Positions 37,375 to 50,307 of a stretch of DNA of 64,000 bases are shown here, piece by piece. Within the stretch, counting starts at the first letter, position 1, and each line of letters starts with the position of its first letter. The notes beneath the pieces are model-generated. The model did no database searches, was not told the DNA's origin, and saw only the letters and a program-made list of their open reading frames with translations. Made by a program: the position numbers and the translations under genes. The stretch is from Magicicada septendecula. Taxonomy: Eukaryota > Arthropoda > Insecta > Hemiptera > Cicadidae. The stretch covers positions 439,026,958-439,090,957 of the forward strand of contig CM068372.1 in assembly GCA_034769895.1 (NCBI GenBank), written 5' to 3'.

Positions 37375-37745
37375 CATCTTCTTTTAACGGTTCCAGGCTT
37401 TAGCGGCCTGTTCCTATTTCACAGTCCACTTTTTCTTAGGTCTACCAACGTTTCTTCTGCCTCTAGGGTTGTAATCTCGCGCCATCTTCGGTATTCTACT
37501 TTCTTCCATTCTATTGATGTGTCGAATTTGTTTTCTTCTATATTCTTCAACCCTTTCATTAACTGCAAAAATATCTAAATCACTTCGTGTCTCTCCATTT
37601 CTTATATGATCTCGTCTATTACACCTTTTAGCCTAACTGATCTCAGAAATTTCATTTCTGCTGTTTGTATCTTATGTTCATCTTTATTCTTTATGACCCA
37701 AGTTTCAGAACCATGCAGTAGTGTAGGTATTGCCGTTGTTTTATA
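37375..37745 (-). pseudogene. RTE-type LINE C-terminal fragment
   Basis: Minus-strand translation gives IPTLLHGSETWVIKNKDE, IQTAEMKFLRSV and NPRGRRNVGRPKKKW with intervening stops. This is the classic RTE order: 'IPtLLYGSE.W', then 'EM.FLRs', then 'P.GrR.vGRPkkRW'. The fragment lies head-to-head with a plus-strand RT piece at 37895. Confidence 0.75.
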
Positions 37746-37894
37746 AAATTTTATTTAGGTTTTTTTCTACATTTATTTCCCAACGTTCTCTAAATCGTTC
37801 CACACATTCTTGTGAAATTCGTCACTTTGTGCTTGTAAAAACAGTATGCCCTTGTACAGACTGCATATTTACCATACAAGTGATAGAAAAACGA

Positions 37895-38430
37895 CGTGAA
37901 AAAATTTAGAAAACATATTGCCTTTATCGAATTCAACAAAGCTTTTGATAGAGTGATCAGACCGATGTTATTGGATATACTTGAAAATAAAGGTATACCA
38001 CAAGGCTAGTTATTTTATTTATAAAATAAATAGTTTATGTCGACACACCGCGATAATCATAGATGACGGAGAAGAAATGATTGAAACAAACCAAGGCGCA
38101 AGACAAGGTTATTGTCTGTCACCATTATTTTTTAAAATTTATCTAGATGATCTCCTAAAAAAATGGAAAGAACAATCCCCTGACGGTATTAAAATCCACC
38201 GAAATAAAAGCTTTAAAACCATTCCCTTCTCGGATTACGAAGCTATATTCGCCACTTTAGAAGACGATCTCCAGTGAGCAATATACGGTACATCTTACAT
38301 AAAATAGGTAAAGAATATAACTGTAACATATCTGAATCAAAGACAATAGAAATGGTCTTTATATGAGATGAACCGGTTTGGGCCAAAATATGCATAGACA
38401 ACACATGCATAGAACAAGTGCTTGTAAAAT
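37895..38430 (+). pseudogene. LINE reverse transcriptase domain fragment
   Basis: Encodes FNKAFDRVIRPMLLDIL (RT motif with the first catalytic Asp region), then ETNQGARQGYCLSPLFF, matching the RT 'G.rQG..lSP.lF' block, and IPFSDYEAIFA where 'FADD...iA' is usual. The catalytic DD is therefore replaced by DY. Stops lie near 38010 and after 38275; weak homology continues to NISESKTIEMVF. The segment is RT only, with no endonuclease. Confidence 0.75.
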
Positions 38431-38519
38431 ATTATGTTAAATTTTTTCATTTTTAAAAAATGTAACCGAAAAATTCGGGTCCGAAATATCGAGGACTGTA
38501 AAATGAGGTTTTATTGTAT

Positions 38520-39406
38520 TTCTATAGGCCTATTAGTAGAAGCTGGAAGAAAGAGGAGTATAAATATCTTATTTCAAGCCCATGATTTCGTACTCATATA
38601 GGACTCAGAAGTCGGACAGCACTACAGCAGTATGATGCGGATCAATACATGATATTTTGTGTTACTGGTTTGAATATCAGTTTGTAAATTTTGTGATGGT
38701 TTTATCCCGTGTAACAGAAGTATAGTGTACACATCGGAGAATTGCGAACGCTTTATCTGTTCAATCTCGGTGTCAGATACCAACGCTTGATTATAATTGA
38801 CGCTAATAACAATAGAGGGCGCGCAATTTGTGTAACGTACTTTGTGTGCGACGCGACTCTGTGCATAAAAACGAAGACAATCAACTTCTCTCTAACAAAA
38901 ACAGTAAAAACAATTAAGCTCGGCTCTCAGACGGGTATTGTTTGTTGTAACTCAATCGGCGGCCGTACAAGAAAGAAGCAAACAAACAAACGAAACATTC
39001 TTCAGACAATGATTTTGATACGGTCAAGATTAACCTTGACCCCGGGGGGTCATACGACGGACATTGTAATACCAACCTCATTCTTGCTTGGAGGGAAACC
39101 GTCTCGCTAAACTTAAGTAATTGTGTGTTTAATTTTAGGTTTTGTTTTGTTAATGGGACCCCCGACCTTACGTAGCTGGAAGCCAACAAAAAGTAAAGAA
39201 AGGACGGGGAACAATCCGGGGCTGTCGTTCAAGGCCAGACTTGATAGAGTAATATTTCATAGAGAGCCGCTGAGCGCTGGTGTTGACTCATGATCGCTAT
39301 CTGTTAATTTCACTTTTCACAGACTCTCCAGGCGAAGTCGTCTTGTGAGACGCGAGACTCCCACCTGTCTAGCCGTCTATATACGGTACACCACTTCGCG
39401 CGCGCG

Positions 39407-39437
<31 letters not shown>

Positions 39438-42080
39438 GCTGTTCCCTGGCTGCAAAGAAAGAGATGTTTTTGTACGTGTATTCTGTACGCGACACGACAC
39501 AACACCATTACTAAAGCAGCTAAAAGTTACTTAAGAAATACCGAATACATTTTCTCGTTTCCCACTATCATACAGAGAATTTGCTGTCCCCAACTACCGC
39601 GTATTTTATAAATACAATATTTATAAGAGAATAGGTGTAATAAAAACGATATTTTAAATCTAAAATGAAAATTAAATAATAGAAGTAATTAACAAATAAA
39701 CAAAGTGTTTATTTATTGTGGAACCTTAACCCCTCAGTTTCAAAAACACTTTAAACACTTATACTTGAAAATATAATATAATACAATTGATATAACTTTT
39801 AATACGATTAAACTTGGGTAAAATATGACAGAATGTAACTTTAATGATGTATACACTCCTAACTCTTCCATATAATCTATAGATCAAGCAAACAGTTAAA
39901 GCATATTTATCTAAAAACACAAAGATGCACATAACAAACACTTTACACACACACGCGCGTAAGTACATATTCAATACATAATTTCCGGGCTTCAGAAAAT
40001 TATTATACAAAAATTCTCACGTACCCTTCCCGGGACGGTGTCCATTCTGTTTTGAAGTCATCTTCCGGTATGGGCAGCTTCATATTATTAAAATAATCAA
40101 CCAACGATCTATTAATATTGAAAAGAAATTACGTGAATATTAAAAATTAAAATTATAAAATTTTAAAATATTATCTTTTATAAGTTTACATTCTGTAAAA
40201 ACATAACATACCATTGCTATTCAGCACACACAAAAAACATATAACCTTAATATCTAAACATACATGCCGAACAAATTATACAAGTAAATACTTTGTATTG
40301 CATGGGTGTCTGATTTTGACTCAGTTTCAAAAATAAATAACAACTCATTTATAAAATAATATTAACTTTAAGAAAATAAAATTTAAATGATGTTATTAAA
40401 ATTTTAATAATAAAAAATAACATTTACTTGAAGACTATTAATTATTTCTAATTACACATTCAGTAACATTGAACAGAAGATTATTATTTTTAATTTTTAT
40501 TATTGAACCAAACTTATTATTTTTAACCGCAATTCAAAATTACGTACATTATTTATAATAAAATCTTTAGGTCTTTACTATCTCATATTAATTTTTTTTA
40601 TGAGTTCTTTGCACAAAAATATAATTGTTCATTTGTCACCTGCGTACTGCTGAAGTTACCTTTGCGCGCGCGCGTCCTGAATGCTGACAATGACGATGAT
40701 GATGATGATGCTGATGCTTTCTCGGTCTCTATGGCTTGTTGTTGATGATGGTCCTGGTGTTCCTCCATAAATCGTGGTGTATGGTGAAGATGTTCAAATC
40801 GATCGGCAGACCAGCAGCGTGACGTCGTGTGAAGATATCTTGAGTCCATTGATTAGCAAACGGACATTCGTGTGAAGATTCCTTGAGTCTGACTTCGCCC
40901 AAAATTTCCGGAGGTAGGCCTATTTATACTAGACGGCAAACTGACATGTCAAAATTGTTTCGACGCGTTGAATTGTGTCCATTTGCGTGTAACGTCTCTT
41001 TTATTACTGATCACTTTTTAGTCCATTTTCGCAATCACGTACAATTTACCGTAACGCGAGTGATTTCATTGTCTTCTTAATGTTTCACTATTCACATACA
41101 TATAACGCAACTGTTAATTACGATAGTAATTAACTTTAATTTATGTAGCGTCAAAATTATTGCACTTTTCTGCAAGAATTTTGCATCACCATATGCGTTT
41201 AAATGTCCTTAATCTAATGTTGTTTGTAGAATTTTTGGTATGCCTTCGGTAACAGGTAAAAAGCGTATTAAATAATTTATTTTAATCCTGTTAAAACCTG
41301 ATTAATGACAAACCAACAGTTCGTACGTTTCTCATCTCGTAGAACTTTGCATGTCGGAACCGGCATACACACACAGACACACAAACGCTGTGTTTACTCT
41401 CGGGGCAGGTGCACACTTTTGACAGGTAACAGCCTGCACTTTACCGCAGAAAATTGTTTAAAACTGTTCATTGCATTGTTTTTACGCTAATTATTTACAA
41501 AACATACCGCCCTGGGCAAATATGCAAATATATGTATTGTTGCAATATATATCCCAAAATAAGGCCATTAACACTTCTAATATATTAAATTCAATATTAC
41601 ACTAAGCAAACTATTTGCAGTTTAAAGGAAATTTTAAATCACTTGAACGGTAAGTCATGTTAAACAGTTAAAGTTAAAATATTTAAAGCAATACATGTAA
41701 ATAATACTTCGATTTAGAATAGTATATTGAAATCATAATATAAATCAACCAACTGGATTAAACATAGAAGTTATATAAAAAACGTGTACATAATATAAAA
41801 TTTACAAAGCTCTGCTGCCATTCAAGAACGTATGCTTCCACCATGGAACCGAAATAATAATTCCATTTGGAAACTTTCTAAATAAAATAAAATAAAATAT
41901 ATAGGCCTATAATGCAACTAAATCATATAATTATGCATTGTTCGTAAGGTAAGTAAAGGAATTATAAGAATTGACTGTTGTACGGTAGGAAATGATATTC
42001 AATCGCGTACGATTTTATTTTAATTACTGTCTATTCTATGGGACAACGAATTGCATTTTTAAAAACAATACGTCGAGAGA
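38520..42080. other. AT-rich stretch without a recognised gene
   Basis: No coding region supported. Contains a CG/CA repeat at 39396-39437, a GAT run near 40690-40710, and three copies of TAGGCCTA (38525, 40915, 41902). Confidence 0.4.
39396..39437. repeat. (CG)n(CA)n compound repeat
   Basis: About nine CG units pass directly into about ten CA units. Alternating purine-pyrimidine throughout. Confidence 0.9.
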
Positions 42081-42084
42081 CAAA

Positions 42085-42400
42085 ATTGAGGTTTTACAAA
42101 GTATAAACTTTGGCGATCGCTGTAGGCCTACTGTCCTATGGGTGTGAATATAGATGACAACCAAGAAACAGAAAATAAAATACAGGCCGCGGAAATGGCG
42201 TTCTTAAGTGGAGTTAAATGGTGTTCTAAGCATGATCGTATACAGACTAAAGTCATTAGAGAAGAATTACTAGTTTTCAACTTGAACAACGGTGGAAATA
42301 ACACTTATACGATCTCGATGATGATGAGAAATGTTCAAAAAATATAAAATTTTCATGAAGAAGCAAGCGGAAAAGGAGGCAATGACTAAACTGCACAAAG
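42085..42400 (+). pseudogene. RTE-type LINE C-terminal fragment
   Basis: Frames give LLSYGCEY, ENKIQAAEMAFLSGVKWCSKHDRIQ and REELLVFNLNN. These match the RTE tail 'lLYGsE', 'I.AAEM.FL..v...s..DRI' and 'I..EL..fnln'. A stop at GAATATAGATGA near 42153 separates the first two blocks. Confidence 0.7.
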
Positions 42401-43879
42401 CCTCGCCCCCGAACTTTCAGCATTGTATGGAAATGAAACAAGAATATCATATCAGTGAATGTCAGTAAAAGTGATGTCGTAGGCGGTAGAGAGGCGTATT
42501 CTTTGTTCCGTTGTAGGGCTTAAAAATAGTGAGAATCCGAAATGAACATGTGAGTTTAGATCTGGGAATATACAATACGGATCTGAGAATTTCCCAGTAC
42601 AACGAGTTGAACTACCGTGTAGATAAAACGAACGATGATTTCTTGACTAACAAAATAATTTACAATAAACTAAATAGGGAATGGTTTATATGAATTTGTG
42701 CATTTACTTTATGGCCTAATTTTAACCGTATGTTAATGTCTTTTTTCAAGCTTAACTCTTTTTAGAGGAGCGTATTAATACTTTTAACAAATTCTATTTA
42801 CAAATGTTACGCGTATTTAAGAAGCTCATGAATAACGCAATAAAAATTGGATACGAATGTGTAATGCGAAATATTTTGTTTAGCCCAACACTTTTTTACT
42901 CGTATTTTTTAACCAGCGTTCTAAAGACAGCAGAAAAATATTATCAGCAAACTTAATGATACACTTTTACTTTTCTATATGTAAATTATGTGATGTACAC
43001 AATGCATCATTAAATAAAATAACAAATAGTATAATGACAGCTTCAATAAATCAGACAGTCGATAGTTGAAAGGAGAAAAAGAAGAGGGACTGGACAGAAA
43101 CAGCAGCCACGGACGCGATTCATTCACGCTTAATTGGTACGTGAGTGTGTGATTGTTGTTGGCTGGCACAGAGCCTGCCGACGAAACAGAATAACCTAAT
43201 TAGTGTCAGCTCCGCGGTTATCTGACGTACTGACTGACGCACCAAAGTAATATGAATTTCAATACTTCTCTGTAATTGCTAGTCAATTACTAGAGAAAAT
43301 CTCTTTTTTCTTGAACATCCAAAGGGAGATAGATATACACTGCGAATGCTGTATCACCACAGCCGCATCTCATCTTTACGTGATAATTAATATTCTCACA
43401 GTGTCGATAGAATGAGAGATTTTTCACAACACGTAGACACGTATATATTGCTGCGGCAGAACGCTGAGCAAGAAATCTTGTTAGGCCTAATTAAATACGT
43501 TTATAACTGGGAAAAAAAATAAAATGAAATCTTCTGTTAGGGAACACTAAAAGCCAAATTAGAATTTTTCCAGTGGGACGTAACTTATTTTATAAGTAAC
43601 TTATTAAATAAATGACTTATTTTATTCAATATAAATACGATGAAGAAATTTGTATGGAGTGCTGTCCTAATTTTTACAGAATAATAAGATGCACTGAGTT
43701 AATAAAAGTCCTTAAAATAATAAAGCTGAAAACGAGCGTTGTCCATATCCTGTTTGTTATCCTATTTTGTTATTTTCTATCCTATTTGGATTTAGTTTAG
43801 AAGAAGTAGAAGAGTTTTTTTTTGTATTCTGAAATGTGAGGTAATATAAGTATTTCAATGAATATGTGATAGTGATTAT

Positions 43880-44090
43880 AATAACAGCAACTTATGGATA
43901 AAAACTATCACATCCATCAGCAACACATCCAACCTCTACAGTTGGTCTGTTCCGATTTCAGACAGACTGAAAGTGATCTATTAATCTCTTTCTAGGGCGG
44001 CCAAAACTTCTTTTAACTTTGTGGTTTCTCTTCTTGTGCTCCTCAACAGAAAGGTTGGTGTGCCTGCGAATCTTTCCTTTCCGTAGAAAT
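43880..44090 (-). pseudogene. LINE (RTE-type) 3' end scrap
   Basis: Minus strand gives HKVKRSFGRPRKRLIDHFQSV, the 'GRPrKR' block near the end of RTE proteins. Only this block is convincing. Confidence 0.45.
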
Positions 44091-44479
44091 CACCGTTTAA
44101 CTAGAGACTGCCCCACGATTCTCAACATTCCGAAACAACGGACATCGTATTGAATCTTTAATTGAGTGGTTTTCCCTTGCTTTCACCATTCCATACCATT
44201 GACGTTGGGGGGTTACACACCCCAACGGAAAGAGGATACACTATCCTTTTACCCGCTCATTCGCCCTACTTGGAGGCAGCTAGTACTTGGTAAAAGGGAA
44301 TCTCTTTATCCCTGCAATAGTTTGGCCGCTTACTTATTCAATATGTATAAACGGCCAAAGGCCGTTCACTACCGTCGGGAGGTGAGAGTCAGGATTTTCC
44401 CTTCATCGGGTGTAGGATATTAATGCTATTTCCCGAACTTCAGTACTTTTAGGAGACCTTGGGGTTTTAACATATGTAA

Positions 44480-45010
44480 TAATTTACAGATTCGATCTGC
44501 CGAAACTCTTAAAATATGTCGCTTTGTTTTGTTTTCTTTCAGTTTCTCTGAAATGTTCCCACTTCCGAGACGTTTTCTGATTTTATATTCGTTTCTGATC
44601 ACATAATCTGTACCCAGCCATTGCCACTATAAGTCTTATTTCAGTTGTCTCAAGCGTTCTTGTCTGGCGTTCTACCAATGGCCAAACCTTTGGTACACAT
44701 AAAATCGGGACAACCCAACCTCATTTTGTAATTTCGTGTCGTTGTCATTAAAATTGACGTAGGACACATCACTAACTAAGTAACCAATTGAAAATGTTTA
44801 TTTGTTGCAAGGTTTGGTTACCGAGTTCCGTTTTTACTCTTAGATTATCTTTCCCCGGAACGCCATTATTTTGGTTTTGTTCGTGGATATTATCAGACTA
44901 CATGTTTCTGTCACGTTTAGAATAGTCCGTACTGCTTTCTGTAATTTGTCCTCCTCCGAATCTCCAAACATTATCTCCAAAAATAGGACTGTGCTTACAA
45001 CATCACCGTC
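44480..45010 (-). pseudogene. RTE-type LINE RT fragment
   Basis: Minus strand shows DSEEDKLQKAVRTILNVTETC and IISTNKTKIMAFRGK, the region just after the RT catalytic loop. Further on it gives TLETTEIRLIVAMAGYRLCDQKR, like the RTE 'l...EM.f.Rr.aGYtL.DhkR' block. Stops and frameshifts divide it. Its 5' side abuts solo LTR copy 2, which may have truncated it. Confidence 0.7.
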
Positions 45011-45091
45011 AATCACAAGAAGATAATTAATTTTAGTCTGCGACGTCCAGAGGCGAAATTGTAGACTAAATTGTTGCCGCTTTTGTTGTAT

Positions 45092-45601
45092 TGTTACGAC
45101 TGTCGCACCGGATCGTCGTGGGTACAGTGGTAACAGAATAACTGACACCTATGAAATTACTAAGTACAGACTTGAATTACAATTAGAATTAAACAAAGAC
45201 ATTCAAATACAACAGTTAATCAAACTAGAGGAAATCCAACGTACAACATTGTCACAAACAATTAGTGTCACTTTACTACTGTTCCGCACTTATTAACAGA
45301 ACGATCATCTCCTACTAAACCTCCTCTCAATAACGTCGATCAGCACTTGAATACCGCCAGGTCTAAACTAAAACTGAGGCACTTCGAATCCAGCATTTGT
45401 GCCTCCACCACCTCGCATTGTAGCCTGGATGCCTGCAGGGTGGTCGAGCAACGTCTCGAAGGGGCAGAACGTTTTGAACAAACCAGAACTGTGCCGCGCA
45501 GAATAATCTCCAAACGACTGGAACAGCCTCGCGCGCCGCGACGTGCCCAGTATCACTTACGCACTCAGCAACGAGGTACTATTTATTTCGTCAGCGTAAC
45601 A
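45092..45601. mobile_element. Solo LTR (copy 2)
   Basis: 510 bp, TGTTACGACTGTC...CAGCGTAACA, same family as 5743-7108 and uninterrupted. Flanks GTAT and ATAT agree at three of four bases. Provides the empty-site reference for the hAT-like insertion in copy 1. Confidence 0.7.
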
Positions 45602-45876
45602 ATATTATAAATCACAAGTGAACGAGAGGGCACAGATAAAACGTCTGACAACTGTAAGTCATAATTGAAATTTTTTGCTTGAAAAATAGCAAAAATCAAA
45701 AATTGCTGACCCAGAAACATCAGCATGGACTTACTCTTTGAAATTTGAAAAACAAACTGCCATTTATTTAATAAAAGCTGGTTGTAACCCGTTCGTAATG
45801 ACTTATGGACTAGTAACGCAAAGGACAATGAACCAGGAGTGATACAAGAACAGAAACATAGAAACGAAAGTCTTCA

Positions 45877-46035
45877 TCATCATCATCATCATCATTTCTT
45901 CAAGAATTAGGAACACCATACTATTGCTGCATTATGTGTGACACCACCTGACTACCGGTCGTCCAGTACCTCTTCTCCCACGAGGTTGATAAACATAAGT
46001 TAGCAATGGAATGCGGATTCTGACCATCCTATGCA
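45877..46035 (-). pseudogene. RTE-type LINE 3' end with (ATG)n tail
   Basis: Minus strand encodes MVRIRIPLLTYVYQPRGRRG followed by TGRPVVRW, the RTE 'RiP.....YqPrGrRgtGRP..RW' block. After a short 3' stretch it passes into an (ATG)n run (45877-45898). Confidence 0.65.
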
Positions 46036-46055
46036 AATGGCGTTTCTATGAATAT

Positions 46056-46457
46056 GAATGTATACAATATGTATACATAATTTCTTTACATTACAGTTTG
46101 ATTATATACATACATACACACACACACAGACATAAAATACTTTATATTTTAATATAAAATACTTTATACTTTAAATAATATAGGCTATGTTAAATACATA
46201 AATGTTATACATAATTATTTTATATATTGTTTATTAATATATAAAATATATTTATTATTAGTAGCGTGTGTTATAGACAGACAGACAGAGACAGGCGCAA
46301 AGACGTTTAAAAACAGGAAGCACGATCGTCAGCTTCATGATCGTCGGTTTCGTGGCGATATTAAATGAATAGAATTTCAGACAAATTCCGCTGCAAATCC
46401 CACACGCGCAGAGAAATCATGTAACTAATTAAGGATGCATCATTAGCGTTAAGGGTG
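46056..46457. repeat. Duplicated block, copy A
   Basis: Matches 49357-50307 in order: TATACAATATGTATACATAA, TTACAGTTTGATTA, AAAATACTTTATATTTTAAT, a TATAAAATATATTTATT stretch, GACAGACAGAGACAG, CAGACAAATTCCG and ATCCCACACGCGCAGAGAAA. Copy B carries two extra insertions. Confidence 0.85.
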
Positions 46458-46949
46458 ATATTTTTGTCTAACTAATTGTCTCGTGGATTTTGTTTCCCAT
46501 GACGTGTCTGAGTATTGTTAAGGTCTAATATATACTATTCCGAGGCGGAACACAAGTATATTAGACAAACATTTTAACCTTATTACTTGAAATGGTTTTC
46601 GTAAATTGCTAGTTTTATCAGAGGCTGCCGCTAGGAGCGCTGCCAGTTTTATTTTTGATGACGGCGTTCTATTGTTGATGTAGTCCGAAAACTAGACAAC
46701 TAGACACGAAACTCCGAACAATTATACACACTCGAATAACATATTAAACGAACAGGCATAACACTATTTCAATACACAACACAACGCAAAACACACACAT
46801 AAAACAACGATCTTTCGAGCGAGGTGAAGATGTATATATGTACATACGACTGTGCATTTAAAATGGCAAAAGTGCGTGTGCTTGTGCATGAGCGGAAGAA
46901 GTAACTTGATTTTCTGTTCCCAAAATGATGGTACAGGTACAGGTACAGC

Positions 46950-47700
46950 GGTGCGACAATCCATTACTGAGTCAAGACATTCTTTAACAGCCTCCGCCAG
47001 TTGTCCCGGTCAAGTGCAGCTGCTTTCCACTTCCGGGCCCCAAGGTTATGTATGGCGCGCATCATAATTCACAACCGTCTTCCCAACGTAGTTTGGTCTG
47101 CCAACTCTCCTGGTGCCAGAGATCTGTTCTGTGAGTGTCTTTCTGGGTATTTCATTCTCCCCCATTCAGATCACATGTCCAGCCCACCTGAGTCTACCAA
47201 GATTTTTATAACTTTCACGATATCTGGTTCGTTCAGAAGAGTGTCCAGTTCTTGGTTGGTCCTTTTCCTCCATTACCACCCAAACATATCGGACCAAAAA
47301 TACTGCGGAGGATTTTGCGTTCATGAACCAGAAGGCTTGACTCAGACTTTCTAGAAATGGTCCAGCTCTCAGAACCATAGGTGAGAGAACTGGGCGGATC
47401 AGTGTTTTATACAGAAGCAGTTTGATGCTCCTGCCATTTATTCTGCTCTGAAACAGGGGTCTGAGACCAAAGAAGCACCTATTAGCTAAGGTGATTCTTC
47501 GCTTTATTTCTTCTTTCGCTTCCCCATCGGAGTTAACTTGACATCCCAAATAAACAAAGTTGTTGACTTTTCGAAGGAATAGATGCCAATTTGGATGTTC
47601 TCTCCTTCTCTTGCTTCCTGTCCTGTGACCATGTATCCCAAAATGATGAGTGTGGGATAGCGCTTGCAGGTAAGTCGTGAGACTGTACAGCTGTTCCCCA
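46950..47700 (-). pseudogene. RTE-type LINE C-terminal region
   Basis: The best LINE tail in the window. Minus strand gives VNNFVYLGCQVNSDGEAKEE, IKRRITLANRCFFGLRPLFQ and IKLLLYKTLIRPVL in one frame (from about 47640). After an indel it continues LGRLRWAGHVI, MGENEIPRKTLTEQISGTRR and VGRPNYVGK. Roughly the last 250 codons are represented, broken by at least two frameshifts. Confidence 0.8.
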
Positions 47701-48082
47701 AGACTTTTCGAGGGTAGGTCTTATAGAAGGCCTATTGTTCACTCACGGAACATTTTCGCCCCCCCACCAACACACATATCACTGCTGCCATATTAATTAT
47801 TTACAGTAATTATATTAGCGGATCACTACCAACAGCAAAACCAAAATTTTCCATTTGTTACATAATGTTACAAAATTTAAATCTATGTACGGGACGACCG
47901 ACAAAGCGACTTTTAGACAATTTATATATTTTAAAAATTTTCTAAATTGAAGTCAGTTTTATTGTAAAACAACACCAGGTAGCTCTTACTGGTAAACCCT
48001 ATATTATCATTATGGAAACACTGTGTATTCTGCCATCATGTTACCTCTTAGATGACAAAATGTTTATTTCACGCCCGTTGCA

Positions 48083-48121
<39 letters not shown>

Positions 48122-49356
48122 CTCCTAATGCCTTGCTTTCTCAGGCAAACGCATATGCGTAACCAGCGGTATGGAGTCGTGTTAATAGATTATCCTTTCT
48201 CAGTGCGAGACTTAGTGTCACTGAATATTCATGTCCGATCCGATAGTGTAACCATTGTCGGCACCATTGATGGGGTGTCAGCGCCCTCTTTTAAGTTTTT
48301 TTGTACTGCAGGTAGCTGCGCCACTAACTGTCCCCTTTCGTAGGTGGCTACGAAGAGAGACTAAAGAAAACTATTTTTTTTTTATATCAAGACTGATGTA
48401 AACATAATTCCATTCGTAGACTTGTGTGCGGTCAATAATACAATTTTTTCAAGTCATTAATATCAATTTTATTGATTCTGTTATTAACTCCAAACTTCAG
48501 TACCTGTCAAAACTGTAAGAACACCTCATAAAACTTTTGGCTCCTGTCAAACCATACGCTGTTTATGTACCGACTGAGTACTTTGAAAGTGGAGTCTTTT
48601 TTGTTACAAACCTGAGCTTACAATTTTCCTTAGAACAGACCATGATTTGTCTAATGATTTGTCTTGATTTAGAACGCACAAAAACTCACCTTTATAAGAA
48701 AAAAACGTTGATTACCTAAGAAATTACCTAAGAAAAAATTGATTGGATTTACCTAATCAATGGATTTTTGTTTATTAGGCAGACATAGCAGAATAGCTAT
48801 TTGAGCTACTATCGTTTTTTTACATAAAAACGAGGCCTGACAATAGATCTAAACCAGAATTTTTTTTTGAGGGGTGTATACAAAATTTGCTCAATTTGAA
48901 AAATTTTATGTGTATTTTTTCGTATCCTTTTTCAATTGTTTTTTAATCGTTTCGTAAATGCCTAAAACTCAGGTTACATTCACTGTCCTTGTTAAATTCA
49001 CATAAGTAATGTTACTTCGCAGGTATCTAAAAACCAAGAATTTTCTAATATTTGATTAATATTTTATCATGTCTCTTTAATTCATGTGGGACACCTATTT
49101 CTAAAAAGTTCTAATAAAATTAAAACAAACAAACGACGTATGTGGTAATCGCCAATTGAAAGTCAGCTGAAACAATTTAACTGATAGACCACGCGGTGAA
49201 ATTATATTGTCATTTTTCTTCTACCAACCATACGGAAAGATATTATTGCTTGTTGGTAACGTTTAGTGCGTAATACGGTTTCAGAAGTTTTCTTCTTTGG
49301 TCGTCTAAGCTTTTCAGTTTACATGTATCTTCTATTTAAGTAGTTGCATATATAAA
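47701..49356. other. No gene recognised
   Basis: Contains a (CA)n run at 48085-48120. The end of a decayed hAT-like element may lie near 48310-48330 (GTAGCTGCGCCACTAACTG). No supported coding region. Confidence 0.4.
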
Positions 49357-49402
49357 CTATACAATATGTATACATAATTTATTTATAAGTTATTACAGTT
49401 TG

Positions 49403-49577
<175 letters not shown>

Positions 49578-49597
49578 TATATTTAAAATTTATATTT

Positions 49598-49743
49598 ACT
49601 TTACCTGAAGATGTTATTTTTCTTTTATTTGGAACATGTTTCGGGAAGCCGTGTGTTCCCATCTTCAGCCTTCCTAATGTTTCAGGAACACAAGGCTAAC
49701 CCGAAACATGTTCCAAATAAGAAGATACGTCTTGAGGTAAAGT
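49598..49743. repeat. Foldback with hammerhead-like core
   Basis: Arms beginning CTTTACCTGAAGATG and ending its complement enclose a pair of inverted GGAACATGTTTCGGG blocks. On the minus strand CTGAAGA (49668-49662) is followed by a GGG...CCC stem and GAAAC, but the next triplet is ATG rather than a cleavable one. Confidence 0.6.
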
Positions 49744-50307
49744 CTTTATAATTATTAAATATATTTTATACATCAAGAAAAAGACTGTAGCAAAAAGTGT
49801 TTGAATATATATACATATATAAAATATATTTAGGTACATACATAAAATACTTTATATTTTAATAAACAAGAATATATTTTATTGTTTTTACAGTGTTTCG
49901 ACAGTTTTAAATTACTGACAAATTCATAAATATAGTATATTTTGTATATTATATTTATAAATTCATTGCACTTCTGATAATGACAGTAATTTAAAATTGT
50001 GGAAACATTGTCAAAAAATAAAACATGTTCTTGTTTATAAAAATATAAAAGATTTAATATTTTATAGGCTATATTAAATACATAAATATTTTATAGATTG
50101 TTTATTAATATATAAAATATATTTATTGTTAATAGTGTGTGATAGACAGACAGAGACAGACGCAAAGATGGTTAAAAACAGGACGCACAGCATCATAACC
50201 GGCAGTTTCGCGGCAACATTAAATGAATAGAATTTCAGACAAATTCCGTTGCAAATCCCACACGCGCAGAGAAATCACGTATCGAATTAAGGATGCATCA
50301 TTAGTGT

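Larger units (their letters stand above)
36211..38516. mobile_element. Possible pogo/Tigger-like shell
   Basis: Left CAGGAAAACCTCGATATC and right end read on the opposite strand CAATAAAACCTCATTTTACAG are flanked by TA on both sides (36209-36210 and 38517-38518). AAAACCTC with TA targets recalls Tigger/pogo ends. The match is only about 12 bp, no transposase was recognised, and LINE fragments occupy the interior. Confidence 0.25.
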
